Assembly: GCA_007745635.1 (NCBI GenBank) | Contig: CP036272.1 | Span: 6,873,566-6,937,565, forward strand | Direction of reading: 5' to 3' | Length of the DNA stretch: 64,000 bases | Source of the DNA: Stieleria bergensis | GTDB lineage: Bacteria > Planctomycetota > Planctomycetia > Pirellulales > Pirellulaceae | Part shown: positions 9,121 to 18,504 of the stretch, one piece after another | Layout: the number at the start of each line of letters is the position of its first letter | How positions within the stretch are numbered: position 1 is the first letter of the stretch | Made by a program: the position numbers and the translations under genes | The notes under the pieces: generated by a model | What the model was told of the DNA's origin: nothing | Databases searched by the model: none | The model's input: only the letters and a program-made list of their open reading frames with translations

Positions 9121-12100
9121 TCAATCCACAAACATTAGTTCATTGGACATCAATAACACTTGAGCAAATTGCTCCCACAAGGCCAGCGACTCAATCTGCC
9201 TGGCCTCCTGTTGACTGGTAAAGTCATCTCTCGCATGCCAACGCGACGGTTGCTTGTCATCCGCAAGCGTCACCGGATCAACCAAACGAATCTCCGGAGC
9301 CCAAAGAAACTGGTCGTAGCCGAGATGGCCATTCACATCCACAATAAAATCAAGCATCTCGCCGAGCTGCACCTTGACCCGATCGACACGGACTGGCTTT
9401 CTGGATTCGTGAATCAAGCCGGTCCGTAACACGCCGGATCGACTGGAAAGCACCCAATAGCGGATGCCATTGCCACGGGCGGGCTCATGGATCAATTCTG
9501 AAGTGATCGAGACAACCCCCGAACGCGGCGCCGTCCAACGTCGCACCACCGCGTGCTGATGATGATTCCCTGGATGCCCGCCATCGGCCGTAAGCTGTGC
9601 CCAGCCTAGCATTGAATCCGGCCACGCGGATCCGCCTTGCCAAGCATCTCCCGTAAAATGGGGCAGGGCATTAAACGACTTAAGCGTTCTCGCGTCCGGA
9701 TCAATTTCACCGACCCCATAGGACCAAGCGGACGGCACAGCCTCTTTGCGAACGATTGAAACATCATCAACAACAGGCTGCAAGAACTCCATCGCTCGGC
9801 GAAGCTCCGTCGAGGAAGGATCGCGTTGGAAGACGATTTGATACAGCCTTTGCACTCGTTCAGCTGACAAGGGCTGCCTGAGAAAACCGGCTCGCTTGAT
9901 CAAGGATCGCGCACGTCCAACCAACAGATCACCATTCATTGCAAACAAAGCTTGCTGCGGTGCAGTGGTCTCACTGCGTTTGCTGGTGTGTAGTTCCGGA
10001 TTCGCGAAGTCATAAACTCGCAACACGGGCGGCAAGAACTCTCGATCGATCCAGCCATAAACAGAACGACGATTACTGGTTTGACCGCTCCCAAACATCG
10101 CTACACTTTGGCCGCCCATTGTGAGATCGAATTCGCCAGAGAGCGCCAGCAGTGTGTCACGAAACTGCTCGTAGGTCAGCCGACGTGAATTCATTCGCGA
10201 GAGCAAGCGATTGCGTGGATCCCGTTTCATGACCTTAGCGACCAGCGACTGATCACTCGGCAATCGTGAGCTCTGTTGATAGGTCGCCGAAAGCATGATC
10301 GTGCGATGAAGCCACTTGGTACTCCAACCGTTCGCGATGAACGCGCTGGTCAGCCAATCCAACAATTCTGGATGGCTAGGCGGATCAGACCGCAGCCCGA
10401 AATCGCTCGGTGATGGCACCAGTCCCGTGCCGAAATGGTGCCTCCAAACACGATTCACCCAGACCCGCGCGGTAAGCGGGTTGCTGGGATCAACGATCGC
10501 GCGAGCCATTTCCAGCCGACCGCTTCCAGATTGAAACGGCTGTCGGTTTGAACCCGCCAGGATCTCTAAAAACTGCCTGGGAACCGCCTCTCCGGCCTTG
10601 GTCGGATCACCGCGGCGGAACACACGAGGTTCGCTGATGGAAGGTCGATCGTTTAGCACCACAGCATGGGGTGCTGCATGGGGTGACTTGAGGATCTGTT
10701 GATCGACCGCTTTCTGTAACTTCCACAACCGTTCAGTGGTCTTGATGTCCCAGAAGTACTCGCTGTTAACAATGGGAACATCGGGGATCACGCAGGGTGA
10801 ACCCGAACCGTAAAGAACTTGTCGCAAAGCTTCATCGTCAGGATCTGGCAACGCTGTTGGCGCCGGCTCGCCCGCTGACTCTGCGTCAGTGCATTGCTTA
10901 ATCCACTGTTTATCAATGGCGCCGAAGACTTGCTGATAGCGTTTGGCAACGTCGACGGGACTCACTGGTGATTCGCTGAATGCCGCGGCAACACGAGGAT
11001 TCAACGAATCAGCTTGCTTGGCCAGTTGCTGCGTCACGCCCTGTGCGCGACTCGAGAACTCTTCGTCCGCTAGATCGGCAAAGGCAATCCAAGGCTGAAA
11101 GACTGGATCATGCTGTTGTCTGACGTGGGATAGGAATGACTCCCAACGCCAAACGTTGCTAGGGAACACGGCATCAGGCGGCAGGAGCTGTCCGAACGTG
11201 AGCGCGGGATACTTTTCCAGATCAAGCTGCGCCAACAGATAGCGGTCTATCTTTTCCCGAATCCTCTCTCCGGCGACCTGACGTTGCTCGGCGGTTGCCT
11301 GAGCAAGCGTTTGTTTCCGCTGTTGCAACTCCTGAATAAACTCAACCGACGGCGACGCTTGTTCTGGTTCTGGCACGATTGGCACCAAGTCTTCGGTGCT
11401 GTTTTCAAAAACACCGTACAGCGAATAGTAGTCTGCCGTGGGAATCGGATCGTACTTATGGTCATGGCAACGTGCACAACTGATTGAAAGCCCAAGCAGA
11501 CCGCGGCCGACCACGTCAATCCGATCGTCGATAATGTCCGGTGTCACGCCTAAGAAACGGCGGCCAAGCGTGAGGTATCCCATCGCAGCCAAATCTGGCG
11601 AGTCGTCCGCGACCACTTGATCAGCCGCCAGCTGCAACAGCACAAATCGGTTGTAAGGAAGGTCGTTATTGAATGCCTGAATCACCCAGTCGCGATACAA
11701 GGACGCATGCACGAAGCGTCTTTCTTCGCGACCGTAAACATAACCCTTGACGTCTGAATACCTGGCCACATCAAGCCAATGCCGCCCCCACTGTTCGCCA
11801 TAGCGTGGCGACCGCAGCAAGCGATCAATCAGCCGCTGATAGGCATCATCGGAACGGTCTTGTTCAAACGCCTTGACCTCATCGGTGGTCGGTGGCAAAC
11901 CGGTCAAGTCGTACGTGGCGCGTCGGATCAACGTTCGCCGGTCGGCAACCGATGCGTGAGACAGCCCGGCAGTCTCCAGCCTAGCAAGAATGAACGAATC
12001 GACTTCATTTTGGCACCACTGCGCTTGCTTCACTGTGGGCGGATTGTGTCGAACAACAGGCTGGAACGCCCAATGTTGCCGTTGTGCCCGGCGCAGCGAC

Positions 12101-12531
12101 TCGGCACTGTCCGGGGTGCTGGTTTGCGGCCAAAACGCTCCGCTCTTGATCCAACGGGAAAGGACTTCAACCTCGCCCGGTGTCAGTCTGGGGCCGGACT
12201 CTTGCGGTGGCATTCGCAAGTCATCATCTGACTCGTTCACGCGATGCAACAATTCGCTTTGCTCGGGCTGACCGGCAACGATTGCTGGTCCGCTTTCGCC
12301 ACCGTCATGCAGGCCCGCCGCCGTATCCAGACGCAACTCAGCCCATTGCTTCTTCGAGCCATGACAGCTTTGGCAGCGATCGACCAGCAGCGGCCGAACG
12401 TATTTTTCAAAGTAAGCTGAACGCTGATCATTCGCAACCTGCCCCTGCGCCACCCCAGAGACTGCCAGCAGCAGAAGGACCACGTTCAGCGAACACACAT
12501 TCAAATGTCGCAGCAGACGAGCAAACCCCAT
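9121..12531 (-). CDS. PSCyt1-DUF1549-DUF1553 exported protein
   Basis: 1136 residues and complete. After a signal peptide (NVVLLLLAVSGVAQGQ) comes a planctomycete cytochrome c domain with the haem motif CQSCHGSKK at residues 53-61 and the usual LRMPPQESGPRLTPGEV segment. A DUF1549 domain follows with a second CxxCH (SCARCHDHKYDPIPTADYY), then DUF1553 (NPLTARVWVNRVWRHHFGTG, SHPELLDWLTSAF, TSKRSETTAPQQALFAMNG). Near the C-terminus is an extra beta-sandwich-like stretch (about 915-1085) before the terminal LLMSNELMFVD. The ATG at 12531 has GGTGAGAGG just upstream; a TTG at 12555 is in frame but less likely. It is coupled to the DUF1501 gene at 7663-9114. Presumed periplasmic redox or hydrolytic role, substrate unknown. 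Confidence 0.92.
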   Translation of the reverse strand: MGFARLLRHLNVCSLNVVLLLLAVSGVAQGQVANDQRSAYFEKYVRPLLVDRCQSCHGSKKQWAELRLDTAAGLHDGGESGPAIVAGQPEQSELLHRVNESDDDLRMPPQESGPRLTPGEVEVLSRWIKSGAFWPQTSTPDSAESLRRAQRQHWAFQPVVRHNPPTVKQAQWCQNEVDSFILARLETAGLSHASVADRRTLIRRATYDLTGLPPTTDEVKAFEQDRSDDAYQRLIDRLLRSPRYGEQWGRHWLDVARYSDVKGYVYGREERRFVHASLYRDWVIQAFNNDLPYNRFVLLQLAADQVVADDSPDLAAMGYLTLGRRFLGVTPDIIDDRIDVVGRGLLGLSISCARCHDHKYDPIPTADYYSLYGVFENSTEDLVPIVPEPEQASPSVEFIQELQQRKQTLAQATAEQRQVAGERIREKIDRYLLAQLDLEKYPALTFGQLLPPDAVFPSNVWRWESFLSHVRQQHDPVFQPWIAFADLADEEFSSRAQGVTQQLAKQADSLNPRVAAAFSESPVSPVDVAKRYQQVFGAIDKQWIKQCTDAESAGEPAPTALPDPDDEALRQVLYGSGSPCVIPDVPIVNSEYFWDIKTTERLWKLQKAVDQQILKSPHAAPHAVVLNDRPSISEPRVFRRGDPTKAGEAVPRQFLEILAGSNRQPFQSGSGRLEMARAIVDPSNPLTARVWVNRVWRHHFGTGLVPSPSDFGLRSDPPSHPELLDWLTSAFIANGWSTKWLHRTIMLSATYQQSSRLPSDQSLVAKVMKRDPRNRLLSRMNSRRLTYEQFRDTLLALSGEFDLTMGGQSVAMFGSGQTSNRRSVYGWIDREFLPPVLRVYDFANPELHTSKRSETTAPQQALFAMNGDLLVGRARSLIKRAGFLRQPLSAERVQRLYQIVFQRDPSSTELRRAMEFLQPVVDDVSIVRKEAVPSAWSYGVGEIDPDARTLKSFNALPHFTGDAWQGGSAWPDSMLGWAQLTADGGHPGNHHQHAVVRRWTAPRSGVVSITSELIHEPARGNGIRYWVLSSRSGVLRTGLIHESRKPVRVDRVKVQLGEMLDFIVDVNGHLGYDQFLWAPEIRLVDPVTLADDKQPSRWHARDDFTSQQEARQIESLALWEQFAQVLLMSNELMFVD

Positions 12532-12932
12532 CGAACCTCTCACCTTGAGTTGCAAACGGCTCTCGCCGATACCAACAACACAGATTCGTCAGTGACCAAA
12601 CGAATATCATACTGCATAGAAGGCCGGGCGAGTGGAACGGAATGCCCATTCTGCACGGGCTGCAATGGGTCACTCTATCCCGCCGAGGGCCACCTGATTG
12701 ACCAGCCCAGGCTACCGCCAGGACCGGACATCTAGCGGAGTTTTGGGTCCGCTTTACTTGCCGAAAACGAGCCAATCATGCGGAAAACAGGGCCCTCGGC
12801 CGAGCAAGAAAGCTTGCCTATCGGCGGCGGCTCGGATTTTGTAGACTCGCGCATTGAAGAATCAACACGCGCGTTCCACACCGGTCCGCGTCGGGAAGAT
12901 TCAGTCATCGCCGGATGCAGAGAAGGAGCTTG
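12532..12932. other. Divergent intergenic region
   Basis: About 400 bases between the divergent DUF1549/DUF1553 and FKBP genes. It should hold promoters for both, but no clear -35/-10 pair stands out. AGAAGGAG at 12921-12928 is the ribosome binding site of the FKBP gene. No ORF is supported. Confidence 0.4.
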
Positions 12933-13493
12933 ATGATGGCAATGAAAACTTGGATGTCGTGGTGTTTAGCCAGCGTGATGGTTGCGTCCTTGGGATGTCG
13001 CTCGACAGGGAAACGCGACACGGATTTAGCCTCCGAACTCGCTGCCGCAGATTTCTCATCCGCCCAGCAACCGGCCTCGCCGTGGGAAACCCAAACCTTT
13101 GTTCACCAGGCGAAATTCCAAGAGGGCACCGGCCCCATCGACGCCGGAGACTTGCCAGCATTCACCGCCACCGACTCGGGGCTCAGGTACCGAGTGTTAC
13201 GACATTCCAGCGGCAAGATCCCCACGGCCAACAACACCGTCTCGGTGAACTACCGTGGCTGGCTCAACAGCGGCAAAGTCTTTGACAGCTCCTACGAACG
13301 CAACAAGCCAACAACGTTTCCGCTGGACGGAGTGATTCCTGGTTGGACAGAAGGGCTACAACTTGTTGGCGAGGGTGGAATGATTGAACTGTGGATCCCC
13401 TCTCAGCTAGGCTACGGAGAGCGCGGCTCCAAAGGCTCGATCCCTCCTCATTCGCACCTTCATTTCATCGTCGAACTGATCGATGTCAACTAA
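12933..13493 (+). CDS. FKBP-type peptidyl-prolyl isomerase, lipoprotein
   Basis: 186 residues. The N-terminus (MKTWMSWCLASVMVASLGC) is a lipoprotein signal ending in an L-G-C lipobox, so the protein is membrane-anchored. The C-terminal 110 residues are an FKBP domain: DSGLRYRVLRHSSGKIPT, VSVNYRGWLNSGKVFDSSYE, FPLDGVIPGWTEGLQLVGEG, GYGERGSKGSIPPHSHLHF. It catalyses cis-trans isomerisation of prolyl bonds and likely helps fold exported proteins. AGAAGGAG at 12921-12928 supports starts at 12933 or 12936 rather than the upstream ATG at 12915. It is monocistronic and convergent with the symporter gene. Confidence 0.92.
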   Translation: MMAMKTWMSWCLASVMVASLGCRSTGKRDTDLASELAAADFSSAQQPASPWETQTFVHQAKFQEGTGPIDAGDLPAFTATDSGLRYRVLRHSSGKIPTANNTVSVNYRGWLNSGKVFDSSYERNKPTTFPLDGVIPGWTEGLQLVGEGGMIELWIPSQLGYGERGSKGSIPPHSHLHFIVELIDVN

Positions 13494-13527
13494 CATCACA
13501 AGAAGTTCAAGCGACGGTTGATCACGC

Positions 13528-13546
13528 TCCGGGCACTTCGCCCGGA
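13528..13546. terminator. Hairpin between convergent genes
   Basis: A perfect 7-bp stem TCCGGGC / GCCCGGA with loop ACTTC lies between the stops of the FKBP gene and the symporter gene. There is no strong T-run on either side, so it may be a Rho-assisted or bidirectional terminator. Confidence 0.5.
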
Positions 13547-13572
13547 CTTGCAGTCATCAACGTGAGAGTCAC

Positions 13573-15048
13573 TCAATCAGCGACTGATTCCGACACCACT
13601 TGTTCCTGCGTCGTCTCCATCGCTTGTCGCTCATCATGCAGGAGACGCAGCGCTTCTTCCTCGCTGATCTGGTTCGGCGGAGTGACCAAGCTCACGACGA
13701 TGCCGGCCAAAGTAGCACTGATCACCGACGGAATTGTCGCTCCGCCCCAGAACGCATCCCAAGCCGGGTTGAACTTAAAGGCAATGGTGCAGACGGCGCC
13801 CCCAGAGATGGCAGCAATGCCTCCCTGCCACGTCGCGCGCGGCCAGAACTTGCCCATGATGGATGCCACCACAAGACCACTGAGGACAAAGGCGATCATG
13901 TCCTTGATGTAGTCAATGATGTCATCACGCGGCAGAACAACAGCCAGAGCTGCTCCCGTGATTCCAACCAGTCCCCAGCGTGTGTAACGAATCACGCTCT
14001 TGGGGCTGGGCACCTTGCCGGTAAACATCAGGTAAATGTCCCGCAACAGAACCGAGACGGCGGCGATAGCGTCGGAACTGGCCGACGACATGGTTGCACT
14101 TAACCCCGCCAATAACACAACCAAGCCTATCGACAGCGGCAACACATCGCGAGACATATACAAGAACGCATGATCGTGCTCCTCCAGGTTCGGGTTAAGG
14201 TGAAAGGCACAGATCCCGATGATCGCTGGAACAAAGCAAAACAGAAAATACAGAACCGTCGTCAGGTAAAAGGTTTTCCGTACCGTCGAGACGCTGTCCG
14301 CCGAATAAATCCGCTGCCGAAACGAAGGCACTCCCAGAACACCGATCGCGATGGCGACCATCAACGAGATCGAGGGCAACAGCTTGTCACCTCGTAAGAA
14401 ATCAAGCTGAGTCCCAGTAAGGCTGCCAAGTTCGGACAACCCGCCAACTTCACTGACCGCAAAGAACGCCATCAGAATGAAGCCGAAGAACAACACCACC
14501 GCCTGGATCGTGTCCGTCCAAACAACCGCCACGTACCCGCCAATGATCACATAGACACTGAATCCCGATGCCAAGACCAGCTTTGCCAGCCAAGGATCCA
14601 TCAAGCCAATGTAAGCCAGGTACTTACTGCCGCCCAAGATATGCGCGCCCAACCATCCGATGGAAGCAAACAAGATGAAAATCGCCACCAAGCCCTTCAT
14701 CCATCGGTTGGCTCCATAATAAAACGCAACCTCTTCGGCCATCGTCATGAAGTTGTGACGACGCGCATCGCTAAACAAACCCGCCAGCAGCAACATCCCA
14801 ATCCCGCCACCAATCCCATACATAGCTCCACGCCATCCATACCCGTATCCCTGACCGACCGCGCCGATCGTGGAACCGGTGCCAACCAACGTCGCCACCG
14901 TGGTGCCGAAACTGAGAAACAAAGGGATGCTTCGATTGCCAAGCAGAAAGTCCTCACCACTACGCTGACGGCGCGCGATCCAGACACTCATCACAATCAT
15001 GGCCGTCACGTACAGACCAAAGACGGTTAGGAACAGAGTCGGGCTCAT
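13573..15048 (-). CDS. Sodium:solute symporter (SSS family)
   Basis: 491 residues with about 13 hydrophobic segments. SSS-family signatures are SGEDFLLGNRSIPLFLSFGT near residue 30, GTGSTIGAVGQGYGYGWRGA and the central GGYVAVVWTDTIQAVVLFFG block. It is a sodium-coupled transporter in the cytoplasmic membrane. Its start codon overlaps the RidA stop (ATGA at 15045-15048) and it is the last gene of the operon D-aminoacylase - RidA - SSS, so the likely cargo is a D-amino acid or N-acyl amino acid (inference from context; SSS substrates cannot be read from sequence). Confidence 0.9.
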   Translation of the reverse strand: MSPTLFLTVFGLYVTAMIVMSVWIARRQRSGEDFLLGNRSIPLFLSFGTTVATLVGTGSTIGAVGQGYGYGWRGAMYGIGGGIGMLLLAGLFSDARRHNFMTMAEEVAFYYGANRWMKGLVAIFILFASIGWLGAHILGGSKYLAYIGLMDPWLAKLVLASGFSVYVIIGGYVAVVWTDTIQAVVLFFGFILMAFFAVSEVGGLSELGSLTGTQLDFLRGDKLLPSISLMVAIAIGVLGVPSFRQRIYSADSVSTVRKTFYLTTVLYFLFCFVPAIIGICAFHLNPNLEEHDHAFLYMSRDVLPLSIGLVVLLAGLSATMSSASSDAIAAVSVLLRDIYLMFTGKVPSPKSVIRYTRWGLVGITGAALAVVLPRDDIIDYIKDMIAFVLSGLVVASIMGKFWPRATWQGGIAAISGGAVCTIAFKFNPAWDAFWGGATIPSVISATLAGIVVSLVTPPNQISEEEALRLLHDERQAMETTQEQVVSESVAD

Positions 15049-15437
15049 TCGGCAGGCTGCCTATAACAAACGCAATCAATTTCGACCTTGCAATCCACCA
15101 TCATCATGGACTGCACACAGGCTCGCGCCGGAGCATGCTCGCCACCAAAGTACTCTGAATAGACTTTGTTGAACGACCAAAAGTCCCGTGTATCATCCAG
15201 CCACACGCCACAGCGGACGATGTCCTCTTTGGTGTAGCCAGCCTCGGCGACGATCGCCAGCATGTTTTCAATCGCTTTGCGAGCCTGAGCAACAATGCCG
15301 CCTGTGATGATCTCGCCATCTTCCATCGCGACTTGACCTGAAACATACAACCACCCGTCGGCTTCGACGGCCCGTGCGAACGGCAAGGTTTGCCCGCCAG
15401 CCCCTGGCTTTGATGTTCCGTAACGTTTGATACTCAT
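15045..15437 (-). CDS. RidA/YjgF/UK114 family protein
   Basis: 130 residues, the usual size. RidA-type features are GQTLPFARAVEADGWLYVSG, ARKAIENMLAIVAEAGYTKE and the C-terminal ARACVQSMMMVDCKVEIDCV; the canonical Arg of active RidA (R105 in E. coli) is matched by the Arg in PARACVQ. RidA enzymes hydrolyse reactive imines and enamines made by amino-acid oxidising enzymes. Sitting between a D-aminoacylase and a transporter, it probably handles intermediates of D-amino-acid breakdown. AAGGAGATCAC precedes the ATG. Confidence 0.88.
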   Translation of the reverse strand: MSIKRYGTSKPGAGGQTLPFARAVEADGWLYVSGQVAMEDGEIITGGIVAQARKAIENMLAIVAEAGYTKEDIVRCGVWLDDTRDFWSFNKVYSEYFGGEHAPARACVQSMMMVDCKVEIDCVCYRQPAE

Positions 15438-15446
15438 GTGATCTCC

Positions 15447-16907
15447 TTAAAGAGTCGAATGGGTTTGTTTGCCGTACAGATAACGGCCTGTTCTCTCGCC
15501 GGTCAACTGCTGATCGGCAAATGCAACTGAGCCATTGACCAAAACGCGATCAATGCCCACCGCCGGTCGAATGGGGTCGTCGAATGTGGCCACGTCGTTA
15601 ATGAGCTCTGCATCGAAAACGACCAGATCCGCAAAACAGCCAGGCTGAACTCTCCCTCGATCGGCCAAACCAAACACTGACGCCGGTAACCCCGTCATCT
15701 TATGAATGGCCTGCGTCAGCGGCAGCAATGATTCGTCGCGCACATACTTGCCCAGGACACGCGGAAATGTACCATACAACCTGGGATGCGGGTGCGGGTC
15801 AAGCGGAAGCCCGTCCGAACCGATCATCGACCGCGGATGACGCAGAATCTTTCGCATGTCTTGTTCATCAATGGAAAAATAAACTGCACCCGCTGGCATC
15901 AAACGCTTGGCAGCGTCCATTTGCGAAACACCCCAGTCACTGGCGATTTCGGCAAGCATTCGGCGCGACTGCTCAGGATGCGATTCTGATCGCGTGATCA
16001 GGATGTTGACGCGCTCATCAACCTGCTTCAAATCCAAATTGCTGGACCCCGCCGAATAGGGATAGCAATCCATGTGCACCCGGTCGCTGTGAGCCGTCGC
16101 GGCGATGGCTTCCAACACTTCCTCGCTGCGTCCCCAATTCTGAGGACCTGCACACTTCAGGTGCGAAACGACCACCGGCAGGCGAGCTTGGGATCCAATC
16201 GAGAAGGACTCTTCCAACGCATCAATGATCTCGTCGAATTCACTGCGCAAATGCGTTGTGTACAGACCGTGATGCTCAGCAGCCACTCTGGCCAAATCAA
16301 TCACTTCGTCCGTCGGTGCAGGCATGGCGTTGGCATAGGCCAATCCTGTACTGAGCCCAATCGCTCCGCTGGCCATCGCTGATTCCAGATCCCTGCGCAT
16401 CGCAGAGGCCTCCGATGCGTTGGCCGGTCGACTCAGATCACTCATGTGTTTGATACGCAGTGAGGTGTGCCCCACCAGCGCTGCAACATTGACAGCCGGC
16501 TGAGTGGTTTGCACGGCCTCAATGTAACGATCAAAGGATTCAAAGACGAAATCTTCCTGCTGACCCAACAGATTCAACGGTTCCGGCGGTTGCTGGTCCA
16601 ACCGCATCGGCGCTGCACTAATGCCGCAGTTGCCAACGACCACACAAGTGACGCCCTGGCTAATTTTTGGAAAGCAATCCGGTTTGGCCAGCACCGCGTT
16701 GTCATCATGGGTGTGAACGTCGATGAAGCCAGGGGCGATTGTTTTGCCCGTGACATCGCAGGTCGCCCTGGCCACTGCATCCTGCAGGTCGCCAACAGCA
16801 ACAATCCGATCTTGACGGAGACCAACATCAGCCCGCTGAGGCGGCGAGTTGGTGCCGTCGATGACGGTCCCACCAGTCAGCACAAGATCCAGTTGATTGT
16901 CAGCCAT
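15447..16907 (-). CDS. N-acyl-D-amino-acid deacylase (D-aminoacylase family)
   Basis: 486 residues, typical for this amidohydrolase branch. The metal-binding HTH of PGFIDVHTHDDNAVL is near residue 66, and VVVGNCGIS, TTHLRSEFDEIIDALEE, VVSHLKCAGPQNWG and HMDCYPYSAGSSNLDL are family blocks. The C-terminal GRVQPGCFADLVVFDAELIND is the usual amidohydrolase end. It removes the acyl group from N-acyl-D-amino acids, or acts on a related amide. The start at 16907 (MADNQLDLVLTGGTVIDG) fits the family; the frame runs 43 codons further upstream without similarity. First gene of a three-gene operon; the next start is 9 bases away. Confidence 0.87.
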   Translation of the reverse strand: MADNQLDLVLTGGTVIDGTNSPPQRADVGLRQDRIVAVGDLQDAVARATCDVTGKTIAPGFIDVHTHDDNAVLAKPDCFPKISQGVTCVVVGNCGISAAPMRLDQQPPEPLNLLGQQEDFVFESFDRYIEAVQTTQPAVNVAALVGHTSLRIKHMSDLSRPANASEASAMRRDLESAMASGAIGLSTGLAYANAMPAPTDEVIDLARVAAEHHGLYTTHLRSEFDEIIDALEESFSIGSQARLPVVVSHLKCAGPQNWGRSEEVLEAIAATAHSDRVHMDCYPYSAGSSNLDLKQVDERVNILITRSESHPEQSRRMLAEIASDWGVSQMDAAKRLMPAGAVYFSIDEQDMRKILRHPRSMIGSDGLPLDPHPHPRLYGTFPRVLGKYVRDESLLPLTQAIHKMTGLPASVFGLADRGRVQPGCFADLVVFDAELINDVATFDDPIRPAVGIDRVLVNGSVAFADQQLTGERTGRYLYGKQTHSTL

Positions 16908-17150
16908 AGAGGGACGTCCTTTGGTCACACAAAATGCCGCGGCGTGCCTGGCATCAGACAAACGGGACACCCAAAAGCAATCCCATCGCCGTATCCAATG
17001 ACGGTTCGCCACCACGAGCCAGAGGTGCGGTGACACACCCGCTGGCGAAACGTCCCGCTATTGTCGCAGCCTCGCTAGAAGCACGCCAGAGGGCTAAACG
17101 CTCGCAACACCAGAGAGCGAGCAGCGGGTAAGCGAGCCTGGAATCGGTGA

Positions 17151-18011
17151 TCAGCCGGTGACCGACTCGCAAGCGGCAATCTCCTGCAATCGCCGCTCGA
17201 CGTCATCAATGGTTTCATCCAATGTAGAAGTCCCTGCCGTCAATCCAACGGTCTGCACATCACTGAACCAGTCAGGGTCGATCTCATCGCTACACGTGAC
17301 ATGCAGAGCGGGGACACTCCGTTGCTCGCAAAGCGTCACCAGTCGCTGAGTGTTGTTGGAGTTTCTGCCACCGACGACAACCACCGCATCGACACGCCCC
17401 AACAGATCTAGCATGGCCTGCTGCCTGCGCTTGGTGGGATGACACACGGTGTCCACGAAACGAATGTCCGCCGCTGGATTTAGCGTTTCGATCTGCAACC
17501 GAATCTGATCCACAACGGCCGTTGGCATCGTCGTCTGACAGATCACACCCAGCCGTTGGTGACCGTACGCTTGCACCTGCTGGGCACTGGAGATCACATC
17601 GTAGCTTTCCAGATCATCAACGATTCCAAGCACTTCAACATGCCCGGACTTGCCAATCAGCAAGACATGGCGATCCTGGCTGGCCAGTTCGAACGCAGCA
17701 TCGTGCACGCGACGCACCAGAGGACAGGTGGTGTCGATTAACTGCTTGCCCTGATTCTGTAATCGGCTGCGCTCGCGATTGCTGACGCCATGTGCGGTGA
17801 TCAGAACGACAGGACGATCAGGCAGCGACTGCCGATCATCCTCCGCTGCCTGAGCAAACCCAGCGGCACTCAATTGATTGATCACGGCCGGGTTGTGAAC
17901 CAATTCACCATGGACGGTTACCTGCGTTGGGTCGCTGACCTCGCGGGTGATTTGTAGCGCATCACGAACGCCAAAACACATTCCCATTTCGGTTGCGCGG
18001 ACAATTTTCAT
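17151..18011 (-). CDS. ispH: 4-hydroxy-3-methylbut-2-enyl diphosphate reductase
   Basis: 286 residues. Last enzyme of the non-mevalonate isoprenoid pathway, an iron-sulfur protein giving IPP and DMAPP. The three cluster cysteines are C12 (GMCFGVRDAL), C96 (TTCPLVRRVHD) and C190 (TVCHPTKRRQQAM). The catalytic Glu is in GHVEVLG (usual form GHPEV), and VHGELVHNP, TAHGVSN and GGRNSNNTQRL are substrate-binding motifs. It is alone on its transcript or follows the regulator gene 62 bases upstream; a CTTTG-N5-CAAAG palindrome lies 30-44 bases before its start and may regulate it. Confidence 0.95.
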   Translation of the reverse strand: MKIVRATEMGMCFGVRDALQITREVSDPTQVTVHGELVHNPAVINQLSAAGFAQAAEDDRQSLPDRPVVLITAHGVSNRERSRLQNQGKQLIDTTCPLVRRVHDAAFELASQDRHVLLIGKSGHVEVLGIVDDLESYDVISSAQQVQAYGHQRLGVICQTTMPTAVVDQIRLQIETLNPAADIRFVDTVCHPTKRRQQAMLDLLGRVDAVVVVGGRNSNNTQRLVTLCEQRSVPALHVTCSDEIDPDWFSDVQTVGLTAGTSTLDETIDDVERRLQEIAACESVTG

Positions 18012-18040
18012 GCTTCATTTCCAGTGAACAGAATGCCTGA

Positions 18041-18055
18041 CTTTGCACTGCAAAG
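18041..18055. promoter_or_regulatory. Putative operator, CTTTG-N5-CAAAG palindrome (site 1)
   Basis: CTTTGCACTGCAAAG lies between the regulator stop (18073) and the ispH start (18011). It matches the site at 19136-19150 (CTTTGCAATACAAAG) at 13 of 15 positions. Two copies flanking a regulator gene suggest its binding site. Confidence 0.5.
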
Positions 18056-18072
18056 CAAATAGACAAAAAAAA

Positions 18073-18504
18073 CTAGGCGGGGGACCAACCGCCAGACAAG
18101 CCACGACCTTTGCGTTTCTCGCCATCGGTTTGACGCTGTACCTGAGCATCAGCGACGACTCTTTCCAGTTCGCTGATGTACTGCGTGAATCGATCGCGTC
18201 CGTCACTGGTCAGGCGATACATGGTTTGCTGACGCGTGCCTTTGCCGCCCTTCCAAACCTCAACCAAATTGGCTTCACTCAAAACCCGCAGGTGACGACT
18301 GAGGTTGCCATCGGTCAATGCACAGAGTTGCTTCAGGTCATTGAACAACAAGCCTTCAGAGTTGGCAGCCAATGACGCCAGGATCCCCAGGCGAGCTTTC
18401 TCGTGCATGACCCGATCAAGCCCTTCGTAAGAGAATCGACCGACTCCTGCAGCCTTGGCCGCCCCTTCAATGGGGACGGAACCACTTGTTTTACGAGGCA
18501 TCAT
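18073..18504 (-). CDS. Winged-helix transcriptional regulator
   Basis: 143 residues. A MarR/ArsR-like winged helix domain occupies about residues 28-115: MHEKARLGILASLAANSEG, FNDLKQLCALTDGNLSRHLR (recognition helix), then the wing WKGGKGTRQQTMYRLTSDGR. This matches the small winged-helix DNA-binding family often found beside a membrane protein gene. The C-terminus is Lys/Arg/Gly-rich and probably flexible. It overlaps the upstream membrane-protein gene by 14 bases, so the two are co-translated and likely form one regulatory unit. The effector is unknown. Confidence 0.85.
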   Translation of the reverse strand: MMPRKTSGSVPIEGAAKAAGVGRFSYEGLDRVMHEKARLGILASLAANSEGLLFNDLKQLCALTDGNLSRHLRVLSEANLVEVWKGGKGTRQQTMYRLTSDGRDRFTQYISELERVVADAQVQRQTDGEKRKGRGLSGGWSPA

